A DNA stretch of 64,000 nt from Cyclobacteriaceae bacterium (lineage in GTDB: Bacteria; Bacteroidota; Bacteroidia; Cytophagales; Cyclobacteriaceae), in the NCBI GenBank assembly GCA_020436085.1, contig JAGQYM010000013.1:1-64000 (forward strand). The letters run 5' to 3'. Both the position numbers and the translations under genes were made by a program. The notes under the pieces were generated by a model. That model searched no databases. It was not told the DNA's origin and worked only from the letters and a program-made list of their open reading frames with translations. Below are positions 44,701 through 52,199 of the stretch, piece after piece. The number at the start of each line of letters is the position of its first letter. Position 1 is the first letter of the stretch.

Positions 44701-45054
44701 AACATTTTGTCATTTACCGGTTTGGGTGTAGTAACTGTAAGTGCGAGCCAGGCGGGTAACAATCAATACTTTGCTGCAAGTCCTGTGGAGCAGTCGTTTG
44801 AGATCATCTCGGTTACGGGACTAGAACGTGAGTCCTCGCCTATCATCATCTATCCAAACCCAGCAACGGATGTGCTCACAATCCAGACGGAGCAAAGAGA
44901 CGTGTTCATCAAGTTGTTCAACATCCACGGTGGCGAGGTGATGGATATTCAACCCAATGTTGGAAACAGGATATCGCACCTGGCAAACGGGATCTACATC
45001 GTGCGAATCTCCGGTACCCATGGATTCACTTCTCGAAAAATTATCAAAAAGTAA
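41794..45054 (+). CDS. ELWxxDGT-repeat surface protein with T9SS sorting domain
   Basis: 1086 residues from the ATG at 41794 (MKRITHTFSIML, a normal signal peptide ending HAKAQ); an ATG nine codons upstream at 41767 has a GGAGG before it and is possible. The body holds about 18 copies of the ELWxTDGTxxGT repeat, e.g. ELWVTDGTEAGTHLFKEL, ELWMTDGTVEGTVLVKDI, GLWTTDGTEEGTTLIKHL and ELFVTDGTEGGTSLVKDI, spaced about 45-65 residues, which should build beta-propeller-like blades. A BIg-like module follows (VTLSGNILSFTGLGVVTVS) and then a type A T9SS sorting domain (IIYPNPATDVLTI ... LANGIYIVRIS ... SRKIIKK). It is a secreted or cell-surface protein of unknown ligand, followed after 11 nt by a lipoprotein gene. 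Confidence 0.93.
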   Translation: MKRITHTFSIMLLLGILHFHAKAQIELVADLAPGTESEVIGFENEWDENLFILGDQLLFILRDHPLYGTELWRMGTDEQITLVKDLQPGLGGGLENTTIMLFNNLAYFLGKDSNGVHSLYQTDGTSEGTVVVKELYDSEIENLSSHHVVNGKLLFHISISEGQRDLWVTDGTADGTEILTANINVGDAINIGNQALVSGYDEIHGNELWVTDGTEAGTHLFKELNPGTENGDPYNFYKSSIGIFFQGNTVAEGRELWMTDGTVEGTVLVKDIRDDSPGNGSNPHDFTELDGIIFFTADNALWKTDGTELGTELVVSGDPNNPEYLFAYDGELYFNAQGGSNVFFELYKTDGSTTTLVKDINTPSNSSSPKAHFIIGDTHYFFAYDNTATGLWTTDGTEEGTTLIKHLYDGSLFPANIKSESNPTLFNGNYYFNISNQLWRTDGTEVGTVEINHSVNVPIDSSPLNFIETPLGTFFAAFVNGDPHLFVTDGDALTDLSEAGFVLNGEPEEINSDFIFYNNKLIFSGYTAEEGEEPWITDGTLAGTHLIKDVNTFDLFGGAREFFEFNEKVYFRAKNAGSNDFELFVTDGTEGGTSLVKDINTGIQPSHPNGFGIIGDKMYFEAFTTTYGSELWETDGTEEGTKLVVDLRAGNPGAIHDVQAYYFGKVFFTAYVSAGVGTELYFSDGTELGTGLLYEIGPGGNTGGIQDGTFIKLPTKLVFTANDGTIWSTEGTPETTFQILNEEYTATTSYRYSVGVINEKYVFVAQDNEDDTHYIFATDGTIENTVALASGFTYDDDNIYELSNGRYLYSAEIDGKLYFTTGFGIHSTDGTVAGTSYFGEGKNGTSFNALYPATLNGKLYFTGFEEGSTTETLFVSDGTSSGTQALDNGGVAVKGLLQPIADYLYFAGYDFEFGQELYRFNTTLETQQITFNSIEDQFLEAGTLTLSANASSGLPVSFSVVSGPVTLSGNILSFTGLGVVTVSASQAGNNQYFAASPVEQSFEIISVTGLERESSPIIIYPNPATDVLTIQTEQRDVFIKLFNIHGGEVMDIQPNVGNRISHLANGIYIVRISGTHGFTSRKIIKK

Positions 45055-45065
45055 ACCTCACGATC

Positions 45066-45515
45066 ATGACGACTATAAAATATATCTTCTCAATACTTCT
45101 TTTTGTCGGGCTTCTTGGCGTTACCGGCTGCCGGAAGAAATCGGACGACCCCGGCCCCACGGCACTAGACCTGCGGTTGGAGGAACTAATGAATGATGGC
45201 ACCAACTGGGTTCTTGGAAGCGATGGCGTAACCAAGGATGGTCTGGACGTTACAGATCAGTTTGCAGGATTTAAACTGACAATCGGCAACAAAACCTACA
45301 GCACCGTGAATGGGCTAAGTCCTGTATGGGAACCCACAGGAACTTGGGATTTCCAAAGTGATAACCCAGATTTGATCGTACGTGATGGCTCTACTCAAGT
45401 GACCGTGAACCTTTCAACAAGTGCGTTGACTTTAATCTTCACCGCAGCCGGAGTTCCCGGAGGTAGGGTAAAGTCAGTATCTGGCGAATACCAGTTTCAC
45501 CTGGTAAGTGAGTAA
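45066..45515 (+). CDS. Small lipoprotein of unknown function
   Basis: 149 residues. The lipoprotein signal ends at Cys22 (LLGVTGC), followed by a KKSDDP tether. The mature part has one compact beta domain: FAGFKLTIGNKTYSTVNG, VWEPTGTWDFQSDNPDLIVRDG and VNLSTSALTLIFTAAG, which resembles domains of Bacteroidota outer-membrane lipoproteins that lie with T9SS or SusD-type genes, but I cannot name the family. It is 11 nt downstream of the ELWxxDGT gene and clearly in its operon; a plausible role is to assist that protein at the surface. A terminator-like hairpin follows. Confidence 0.78.
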   Translation: MTTIKYIFSILLFVGLLGVTGCRKKSDDPGPTALDLRLEELMNDGTNWVLGSDGVTKDGLDVTDQFAGFKLTIGNKTYSTVNGLSPVWEPTGTWDFQSDNPDLIVRDGSTQVTVNLSTSALTLIFTAAGVPGGRVKSVSGEYQFHLVSE

Positions 45516-45527
45516 GTGTGTGTAATG

Positions 45528-45580
45528 TCAGCTGCCCTGCTTCTATTTTTTAGAGGTGGGGCGCTGACGTTCTTTGACTT
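45528..45580 (+). terminator. Terminator-like hairpin after the ELWxxDGT operon
   Basis: GTCAGC-t-GCCC (45528-45538) can pair with GGGC-GCTGAC (45560-45569) around a T-rich loop, and GTTCTTTG follows. The T-tract is short, so termination is plausible but not certain. Confidence 0.45.
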
Positions 45581-45638
45581 GCGTCCATGATGAATGGTTA
45601 ACAAGATCGCTCCCTCATCAACCATATCGTAAACACAC

Positions 45639-46126
45639 GGTGCCATGTCAAGCAACATAGGGTACCAGGTCCTGGCTATCTGGTGGCGTATCTGAAAGTG
45701 TATGGTACCAAGGTTAAAGTTGACGCTGGCATATCTTGTTCTATACGCAACCAGGGGTGATTGTGTATGGTACCATATCTTGTAGTGGATGGTATCAACC
45801 CTAAAAAAAATGGTATCAAGGTGTGACATATACCCTATCAGGGGGAAGTTGTACGGTCACGGGTATTGTAGTGAGTGGTGCCAGGGGTAAAAGTGAGACA
45901 GCCAGGGTGTAAAGTGACGGAGGCTACCCCTAAAGTATACCCATGCAATTGTTGTTTGTACAGAGACATGTCATAAAGTGCGGCAGACAATTGTTGTTTG
46001 CACACAGCCAGGGTGTAAAGTGACAGAGGCTACCCCTAAGGTATACCCACACAATTCTTGTTTGTACACAGGCATGTCATGAAGTGCGGCAGACAATTGT
46101 TGCTCGCACGCGGCCGGGTCATCCCA
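45639..46126. repeat. Degenerate ~21-bp-period non-coding repeat array
   Basis: The 616-nt gap from 45516 to 46131 has no credible gene. From about 45639 it can be laid out as some 22 diverged units of 19-24 bp, several opening with GGTACCA or GGTATCA and containing AGGGTNAAAGTG, for example GGTACCAAGGTTAAAGTTG, GGTATCAAGGTGTGACAT, GGTGCCAGGGGTAAAAGTG and GCCAGGGTGTAAAGTGAC. The unit length is irregular and the sequence strongly diverged, so the borders are approximate. Not a CRISPR: there are no identical repeats with unique spacers. Confidence 0.55.
45901..46112. repeat. Two tandem copies of a 106-bp unit
   Basis: 45901-46006 and 46007-46112 are direct repeats differing at roughly ten positions. 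Shared blocks include GCCAGGGTGTAAAGTGAC, GAGGCTACCCCTAA, GTATACCCA, CATGTCAT and AAGTGCGGCAGACAATTGTTG. Each copy contains the CAATTGTTGTTTG-type motif twice. A third copy starts at 46113 (GCCGGGTC) but decays at once. 106 bp is five of the ~21-bp units of the surrounding array. Confidence 0.9.
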
Positions 46127-46131
46127 TGGAT

Positions 46132-46635
46132 TTAACTTCCTCCAAGCGCTCTAATTCGATCGTTAATTTCCTTTTTTCTTCTTTGAAAATTGGATTCATC
46201 GGAGGAACTCCAGTTGTTCTTGTTTTTTCGGCTGCCTCTCACCTCCTCAAGTGAGGTAAGCTCTTGCCTCAGTCTACTGATTTCTTGTGAGCTGGCCGTG
46301 GAATTGGTATTGGTGGACGTACCCTGGCTTGTCTTTTGTTTCTCTAATTCACGATTTCGTCTTTCCATTTCCTCCTGCTGTTGAACAGTCTTTTTCCTAC
46401 GCTCCAAATCCGATATTTCTTTATTGATGGCATTGGTCTTTTTGTTGTAGGCACTTTCAAAAACTGAAGTCCAGGTTCTGTTGGCCTTCATGGTCGCTCT
46501 TTGGGAGTTCATGGTAACTTTTTCTTTCTCCAGATCGGCAATTCTTTGAGCGATCGCGCTGCTGGTGCCCTGAGAATAACCTTGCATGCAAATGGCAAAC
46601 AAAGCGAGGGTGATCAAATGCCTTAAGCTATTCAT
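46132..46635 (-). CDS. Secreted coiled-coil protein of unknown function
   Basis: 167 residues. Signal peptide ends at GYSQ (residue 22). The mature protein is almost entirely charged coiled coil: IAQRIADLEKEKVTMNSQRA, AINKEISDLERRKKTVQQQE, then a Ser/Thr/Asn/Gln linker, and a second coil, EISRLRQELTSLEEVRG, ending in RRKKEINDRIRALGGS. The motif NRTWTSVFESAYNKKTNAINKEIS occurs again in weaker form as KNNWSSSDESNFQRRKKEIND, so the two halves look like a duplication. A periplasmic structural or adaptor protein is likely. It lies downstream of the orphan oxidase gene on the same strand and ends at the border of the repeat array. Confidence 0.78.
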   Translation of the reverse strand: MNSLRHLITLALFAICMQGYSQGTSSAIAQRIADLEKEKVTMNSQRATMKANRTWTSVFESAYNKKTNAINKEISDLERRKKTVQQQEEMERRNRELEKQKTSQGTSTNTNSTASSQEISRLRQELTSLEEVRGSRKNKNNWSSSDESNFQRRKKEINDRIRALGGS

Positions 46636-46744
46636 TATTGTGTGGTTGAGTGTATAGACAGGATAATACTAAACATAAATAATGCCAAGGCCATTACCAA
46701 GCATAGCCAGCCAGCGATTTACTTGTTCAGCAACGATTCGATCG

Positions 46745-49006
46745 TTACATCCTCTGTATACCTGCCGCCAGATCCTTACCAAACGGTTGATCATAAAAGC
46801 GTTTGCCCGTGGCTTTGTAAAGTGCATTCGCTACCGCTGCGAAAGTTGGCGGGAACAAAGGCTCCCCAAGTCCGGTTGGGTCGATATCATTCTTTACGAA
46901 GTGTACCTCGATGTTCTTTGGAGCCTCTTGATGGCGTATGATTCGGTACTTGTCGAAGTTGCTTTTCTGCGGAACTCCATTTTCGAAAGTAAGTTCTCCA
47001 TAGAGTGCATTCCCTATGCCATCAACAATGGATCCCTCGCCCATGTTCACTGCCGCATCAGGATTCACTACAATACCACAGTCCACAGCAGCATAAACAT
47101 TATGAATGAAAGGCTGTCCCTTCTCCATTGTTACATCCATCACCTGGGCCACATATGTATTGTGACAAAAGTAGGCAGACACTCCCCGACTCACATCGGA
47201 TGACGGTTGATCCCAATTGGATTTTTCCCGAACCAGATTCAATACGCCTGCGTAGCGATCAGGATCGTAGTCGTTATTTGTACCCACCGGGTTATCCTTG
47301 GCCCGTTGAAGCAATTCTAACCTAAACTCAATCGGGTCCTTGCCTGCAAGCTCAGCCAACTCATCAAGAAATGACTGCTCTGCAGCTGCCATGAAGTTAG
47401 AACGTGGTGCACGGAAGGAACCGGTGGTCAGGTTGGAGTTAATCACAAACTCTTCCGCGAGGTAGTTGTCCACAGCACCCGCTGGAAATCGGTTCTCTTG
47501 TAACGGACTTTCTGGAATGCCACCGGTCTTCACATGAAAGGCAATGAGGTTATTGTCGGCATCGAGTGCTGCGCGATAGACTGCACTGTATGCAGGCCGG
47601 TAAATTCCAGAGGTCATATCATCCTCACGGGTATAAATCAATTTCACAGGAGCACCAGCCTTCTGTGATATGACTGCCGCCTCAAGTAACCAATGAGCAT
47701 AAGACCTGCGACCAAACCCACCACCCAGGCGCGTCATTTTGATTTCGATTTTGTCTAGTGGCAAACCAAGACGCTCCGAAACTGCCAGTTCAGTTAATTC
47801 GGGCTTCTGTAGTGGTCCTATCAGCAGGGCCTTGTCAGCGGTTACGTCCGCGAAGAAGTTCATCGGCTCCATGCAGTTGTGCGCCAGGAACGGAGCCCGA
47901 TAGGTACGTTCCAAAACCTTAGCCGCTTTCTTGAATGCAGCCTCAGGATTACCATCTCTGCGAGCAACCTTTGCAGGCTTACTCATCAACTTTGCGAGCG
48001 CGTCAGCGTGTGCATCAGTACTTTCTAAACCCGAAGGAACTGTCACACTTTCTGCCGGACTGCTAAAACCTTTTCTTTGGATGATGTGCGTATCGAACGG
48101 CTCCCACTCCACTTTCAACTGCTCCTTCGCTTTCATCACTTCCCACGTGCTGTTGCCCACTATGGCAACTACTTCGGGGAAAGTACAGGTATCAAAGTAT
48201 TGCCGTACGTAATTGTCGTTCATTGACTTCACGGCAAAAACATCCTTTATCCCTGGCATCGATCTGGCTGCAGTGTCATCAAACGACTTGACTTTCAGTC
48301 CAAAGGCAGGCGGATGAACGATCATGGCGATGAGCATGCCCTCACGTTGTGTATCCATGCCAAACAAAGGCTTGCCTGTTACGATTTTTAGGGCATCCAC
48401 ATTCTTCTTTGATGTGCCAATGAGCTTGAAGTCTTTGGTTTCTTCTAATGTAACTTCTTCAGGTACCTCAAGACCCGCTGCAGCAGCGGCCATACTTCCG
48501 TACCCGGCTGACTTTCCACTAGCCTTATGATAGAGCTTCCCCGATTCAGTAGTCACCTCTTCCACTGGCACCTGCCACGACTGGGCGGCTGCTTGGCGAA
48601 GCATGTACCGTGCAGTAGCTCCCGCAGTTCGCAGACTCTTCCATCCTAGCCTCAGGGCCTGACTGCCACCGATGAACTGCCGCGTAAAATATTTGGTATC
48701 CAGATCAGCCTGTTCAACAACTACATTTTTCCATTCTACATCCAACTCTTCTGCCACGATCATCGGCATGGAAGTTTTCACATTCTGACCACCTTCAGGA
48801 TTAGGCGACATGATCGTCACCACACCGTTTTCACCGATCTTGATGTAGCCATTGAGTTGAAACCATTCTTCAGGCATAGCCAGCGCCTCTTCAGTCGAAG
48901 GCTTGCACCCCGCCAGCCAACTGAAGCTAAGCATCATACCGCCACCTGCGAGTGCGGATACTTTGAGAAATGATCTCCTGTTGATGGATGTGCTAGCAAC
49001 TGACAT
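46745..49006 (-). CDS. Xanthine dehydrogenase family molybdopterin-binding subunit (IorB-like), orphan
   Basis: 753 residues, a second large subunit of the isoquinoline 1-oxidoreductase / aldehyde dehydrogenase type. Tat signal with RRSFLK at about 10-15 and a lipobox-like LAGC at residue 34. Mo-cofactor landmarks: GGQNVKTSMPMIVAEEL, TRLGGGFGRRSYAHWLLEAA, GSFRAPRSNFMAAAEQSFLDELAE, and the C-terminal TGLGEPLFPPTFAAVANAL with the catalytic Glu. It differs from the 13201 homologue in the lack of an adjacent 2Fe-2S subunit: the upstream neighbour is a divergent esterase and the downstream neighbour a coiled-coil protein. The partner must come from elsewhere. Substrate unknown. Confidence 0.92.
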   Translation of the reverse strand: MSVASTSINRRSFLKVSALAGGGMMLSFSWLAGCKPSTEEALAMPEEWFQLNGYIKIGENGVVTIMSPNPEGGQNVKTSMPMIVAEELDVEWKNVVVEQADLDTKYFTRQFIGGSQALRLGWKSLRTAGATARYMLRQAAAQSWQVPVEEVTTESGKLYHKASGKSAGYGSMAAAAAGLEVPEEVTLEETKDFKLIGTSKKNVDALKIVTGKPLFGMDTQREGMLIAMIVHPPAFGLKVKSFDDTAARSMPGIKDVFAVKSMNDNYVRQYFDTCTFPEVVAIVGNSTWEVMKAKEQLKVEWEPFDTHIIQRKGFSSPAESVTVPSGLESTDAHADALAKLMSKPAKVARRDGNPEAAFKKAAKVLERTYRAPFLAHNCMEPMNFFADVTADKALLIGPLQKPELTELAVSERLGLPLDKIEIKMTRLGGGFGRRSYAHWLLEAAVISQKAGAPVKLIYTREDDMTSGIYRPAYSAVYRAALDADNNLIAFHVKTGGIPESPLQENRFPAGAVDNYLAEEFVINSNLTTGSFRAPRSNFMAAAEQSFLDELAELAGKDPIEFRLELLQRAKDNPVGTNNDYDPDRYAGVLNLVREKSNWDQPSSDVSRGVSAYFCHNTYVAQVMDVTMEKGQPFIHNVYAAVDCGIVVNPDAAVNMGEGSIVDGIGNALYGELTFENGVPQKSNFDKYRIIRHQEAPKNIEVHFVKNDIDPTGLGEPLFPPTFAAVANALYKATGKRFYDQPFGKDLAAGIQRM

Positions 49007-49102
49007 TTCGAATAAATAATTAGGTGAGTCAGTTAAAGTTACGAAATGAGAGTCTAAACGAGCAGCTAATAATCAGTAAATTGATCTTTCAAAATCAGCG
49101 TT

Positions 49103-50341
49103 ATGCACAAATCTCAATTCCTCGCAGTGGCAGTACTGCTAGTCAATATCTCTGCGATAAATTTTAATCTGCTTGCACAAACTACCGAGTCAGTCATGGT
49201 ACACGAGGTGCCTGCTGAAAATGGTTCATACACAGTCACTCCCAAAGTTCCAGCAGATGGAAAGGTGCCCATTGGTACCGTGCTAACGGTAAAAGCGAAA
49301 CCATCGACAGGATACAGCCTCGATGCAGTGTACTACACAGTAAAAGGCGGCATGTGGGGTACGTTAAGCTATGAGAACTTCACTCCTACTATGAAGATCA
49401 CTGTAGATAAAGAGATGTGGCTAGGCGCGACATTCATTCAAAAGTCATTGGTCAATAACATAAACGTAACCCACGATGTCGTGTACGCCAAGCCCGGTAA
49501 GAAACCACTCAAGTATGATGTATACTCACCGAAAGGTGCGCGCAATCTTCCCTGTATTGTTATTATCCATGGCGGTGGCTGGTCATCCAATAATGAAGAC
49601 ATTATGCGCGGCCTGGCACGCGAACTTGCACAAGGCGGACATTATGTTGTGTTCAGCATAGACTACCGTTGGGTAAATAAACTGGATGGTGACGAACAGC
49701 CCACGTCCATGCATCACCTGATTGAAGATGTCTTTGGTGCGATCGCTCACATCCAGGAAAATGCTACGCGTTATGGAGCAGATCCGAATCGCATAGGCGT
49801 GACGGGAGATAGTGCAGGTGGCCACCTGTCTGAAGCTGCAGCCCTACTCTGCACCATGATTGGTGATGGTGGGTTTAGCGAACAAGCAGGTGTGTTTGAA
49901 TACCGTCCCACCTATATGCCTAAGGGGAAGTCTGTAGATCAGGTTCGCGCAGAAATTACCAATGCAGTCAGAGCCGTAGCGCCAAGTTACGGACCGTCAG
50001 ATGCCCGAGACTTCAAGATGTTTATCACACAAACGAGCGAGGAATATTATGATGCTGTTTCACCTGTCAAGCACATTCCTGATGTGACGGACCGGAGTGT
50101 GCCACATTTCATCGTACGGGGCGACCAAGACAACACCGTGCCCCATCAAGCAGTGCAATCTTATGTGGATGTACTAAAAGCCAAAGGACAACCAGTGGAA
50201 TACATTCTGGTAGAAGGTGCTGGTCACGCTTTCTTTGATTGGAAGCCCGATGCAGAAACGAGGGGAACCTTCGAGAAGTACGGTGTAAAGTATGCGGGCG
50301 AGATGAGGGAGTTCTTTGACGGGGTGTTTGGGAGAGATTGA
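49103..50341 (+). CDS. Secreted alpha/beta hydrolase (carboxylesterase-like)
   Basis: 412 residues with a signal peptide (about 1-26, ending LLAQ). Residues 30-115 are a small beta domain of the bacterial-repeat (InlB B-like) type, with GTVLTVKAKPSTGYSLDAVYY. The hydrolase domain follows from about 125: oxyanion motif IIHGGGWSSN, nucleophile elbow GVTGDSAGGHLS with the Ser, the Asp in VRGDQDNTVPHQ and the His in GAGHAFFDW. HGGGW plus GDSAGG places it in the BD-FAE / hormone-sensitive-lipase-like group of esterases that remove acyl groups, often from polysaccharide. It is divergent from the orphan oxidase. Confidence 0.92.
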   Translation: MHKSQFLAVAVLLVNISAINFNLLAQTTESVMVHEVPAENGSYTVTPKVPADGKVPIGTVLTVKAKPSTGYSLDAVYYTVKGGMWGTLSYENFTPTMKITVDKEMWLGATFIQKSLVNNINVTHDVVYAKPGKKPLKYDVYSPKGARNLPCIVIIHGGGWSSNNEDIMRGLARELAQGGHYVVFSIDYRWVNKLDGDEQPTSMHHLIEDVFGAIAHIQENATRYGADPNRIGVTGDSAGGHLSEAAALLCTMIGDGGFSEQAGVFEYRPTYMPKGKSVDQVRAEITNAVRAVAPSYGPSDARDFKMFITQTSEEYYDAVSPVKHIPDVTDRSVPHFIVRGDQDNTVPHQAVQSYVDVLKAKGQPVEYILVEGAGHAFFDWKPDAETRGTFEKYGVKYAGEMREFFDGVFGRD

Positions 50342-50376
50342 TATAAATAAACTTTGTTTGCACCAACTGGACCTAT

Positions 50377-50748
50377 TCAATTGATAGCGTTCCCAAGCCT
50401 GAACAAAAAAGACTTTCCATTTCGAATCACGTTCAGAGTATCATTACCTTTCTTTTTGATTAAACTATCCCCCCTTAACAAAAATAAGTGCAAGTCCGAA
50501 GGCTCATAGGCATTGTTACGGGCAAAACCGATAGTACATTTTTGATCATTGGAAAATGTAACTCGGGATACACTCCGAATTTGAGTTAAAGCAACAATCT
50601 TTGAGTTAACTGAATCTTCAATTCCGATCCCAGGATATTTCATGTCTTCCGCTTTGGCAAACAAATACGCCCGATAACTAAAAGCAACAAACAATACAAC
50701 ACAGACAACTAACACAGCGAAGACAAACCTTAAGTACATCCTTTGCAT
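50377..50748 (-). CDS. Small membrane-anchored protein of unknown function
   Basis: 123 residues. One N-terminal membrane helix (LRFVFAVLVVCVVLFVAFSY, about 6-25) and an outside domain of about 95 residues with strands such as RVTFSNDQKCTIGFARNN and GNDTLNVIRNGKSFLFRLG. No family recognised. It starts three bases after the S41 peptidase stop and is the last gene of the operon 53524-50377. Confidence 0.72.
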   Translation of the reverse strand: MQRMYLRFVFAVLVVCVVLFVAFSYRAYLFAKAEDMKYPGIGIEDSVNSKIVALTQIRSVSRVTFSNDQKCTIGFARNNAYEPSDLHLFLLRGDSLIKKKGNDTLNVIRNGKSFLFRLGNAIN

Positions 50749-50751
50749 AAG

Positions 50752-52164
50752 CTACCGAAATAAACTTAAAACGAAATTTAGCTCAGTATCAACACCTCCA
50801 AAATAGTCTTTAGTGTTGGAAGTCACGTTGAAGTCTGGAATAACCCCTCTCCCGGTGTCAACGTCAACCGCATACCCAAATTTCCTCAGAGGAATATAAA
50901 CCTGGATACCAGAATTGGGTAATGTAAGAACAACAGGAACTCCTGCTGAGAATCCAGTAAAATTGTCTCTGTTCTCGCGACCTGCTATTAGTCCTCGTTT
51001 GTTGGACTTTATCTGAGTGGCAAACGCGCCAGCTGCTGAACCAGTTTGCTCATTGATCATCACTATTACTTCGCCCTCGAAATTTTTTGGGTTGGGCTTC
51101 ACTTCAGCAAGAGAAAAGTGATCGGTCAGTTGGACACTTCCATTATTTCGAGTGATTTGCTTTGAATTTATCTTATCTAACCGCGCGGCAGCTTGGTAGT
51201 TGGTATATTCTAGGTACGTGGGCTTATCAATTGTTGCTACCTCGACAGACTTTGCAAATTTGAACGATTTGTCGGCAATATAGGAGTATAGTAGTATTGC
51301 GTTCTTCAACTCTCCTCCACCGTTGTTACGCAAGTCTATAGTCAATCTCTTCACATTCAATTTTTCAAGTTTGGCAAATGAGTCCCTTAAGAAATTATTA
51401 AAAGTCTTTTTGGTTCCCTCGGCAGCTGCCAAATTGTTAAATGAACCAATCTTCAGGTATGCCCCTTGAAGACTATCGATGAAGTGAATATTCCATGGAA
51501 AATGATTTGTCTCAGAATATTTAGCCCAGTATTCAGGTGCTTCAATTCCAGGCAGCGCCTCAGTTATATTCTTCCCACTAGAAGGATCGAACAGATCCAA
51601 TTTGAACTCCTTTGGTTGGCCAATTATGATGTTGTAGTAATAAGATAGATCATCCTCGACAGCAGCTTTATACCGAGCATCATCGTTGAACCCATCCATC
51701 GAAACATATGGGACTATCTGTCTTACTAATTCGCCAATTGGCACGTCATTTATTCTGGTAATCTGTAAGCCCCTTAGACGATTATCCGTTGATGAAAAGT
51801 CGTTCCTGATGAAAACACTTTTATCAAACTCGATAAGCCTTAAGGGCATAAGTTTACTTTGCCTTAAAAAGCCATCTGGAGGTTTAATCACAGTGTGACC
51901 ATTTCTTATTGAGGTGACGATAAGTGAAGCCTGCCTGTAAAATTTGATAACAGTTAGCTCGGAACCCAACGATCTCTCAACGCTGTCAACAACTTGCTCA
52001 AATTTCTCTTTTGGAGTATACCTATAGATGTCCGGATGCAACTCAACCAAAGTTGTTTTCAGTATCGTCAGGTCTTCTTTCAGTCGATCGCTGGAAACCC
52101 TAAGTATATCTTGTCCAGATGCTGCATGACACAGCATGATGAAAACGATTGTTAGTAACCTCAT
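50752..52164 (-). CDS. S41 family peptidase (tail-specific protease type), exported
   Basis: 470 residues with a signal peptide (ending ASGQ). N-terminal helical cap about 20-100 (LKEDLTILKTTLVELHPDIYRYTPKEKF, typical of Bacteroidota S41 proteins), a short PDZ-like region (LRGLQITRINDVPIGELVRQ), and the catalytic core from about 250. LTIDLRNNGGGELKNAI is the strand before the active site, and the nucleophile Ser is in NEQTGSAAGAFATQ, with the base Lys expected four residues further on in the IKSNKRGLIAGR segment. These proteases trim or degrade envelope proteins. It follows a TPR protein by 35 nt. Confidence 0.93.
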   Translation of the reverse strand: MRLLTIVFIMLCHAASGQDILRVSSDRLKEDLTILKTTLVELHPDIYRYTPKEKFEQVVDSVERSLGSELTVIKFYRQASLIVTSIRNGHTVIKPPDGFLRQSKLMPLRLIEFDKSVFIRNDFSSTDNRLRGLQITRINDVPIGELVRQIVPYVSMDGFNDDARYKAAVEDDLSYYYNIIIGQPKEFKLDLFDPSSGKNITEALPGIEAPEYWAKYSETNHFPWNIHFIDSLQGAYLKIGSFNNLAAAEGTKKTFNNFLRDSFAKLEKLNVKRLTIDLRNNGGGELKNAILLYSYIADKSFKFAKSVEVATIDKPTYLEYTNYQAAARLDKINSKQITRNNGSVQLTDHFSLAEVKPNPKNFEGEVIVMINEQTGSAAGAFATQIKSNKRGLIAGRENRDNFTGFSAGVPVVLTLPNSGIQVYIPLRKFGYAVDVDTGRGVIPDFNVTSNTKDYFGGVDTELNFVLSLFR

Positions 52165-52199
52165 TAAAAATGAAACGCTTTCATGATGAGATAATTTTC

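Noticed and set aside
45497..45829. Minus-strand open frame of 110 codons in the gap after the ELWxxDGT operon
   Set aside because: It lies over the terminator-like hairpin and the degenerate repeat array, its protein has no domain, signal or family feature, and its codons follow the DNA repeats. Treated as a chance frame.
45639..46126. CRISPR array
   Set aside because: Units are not identical, spacing is irregular, no separate unique spacers of constant length exist and no cas genes are nearby.
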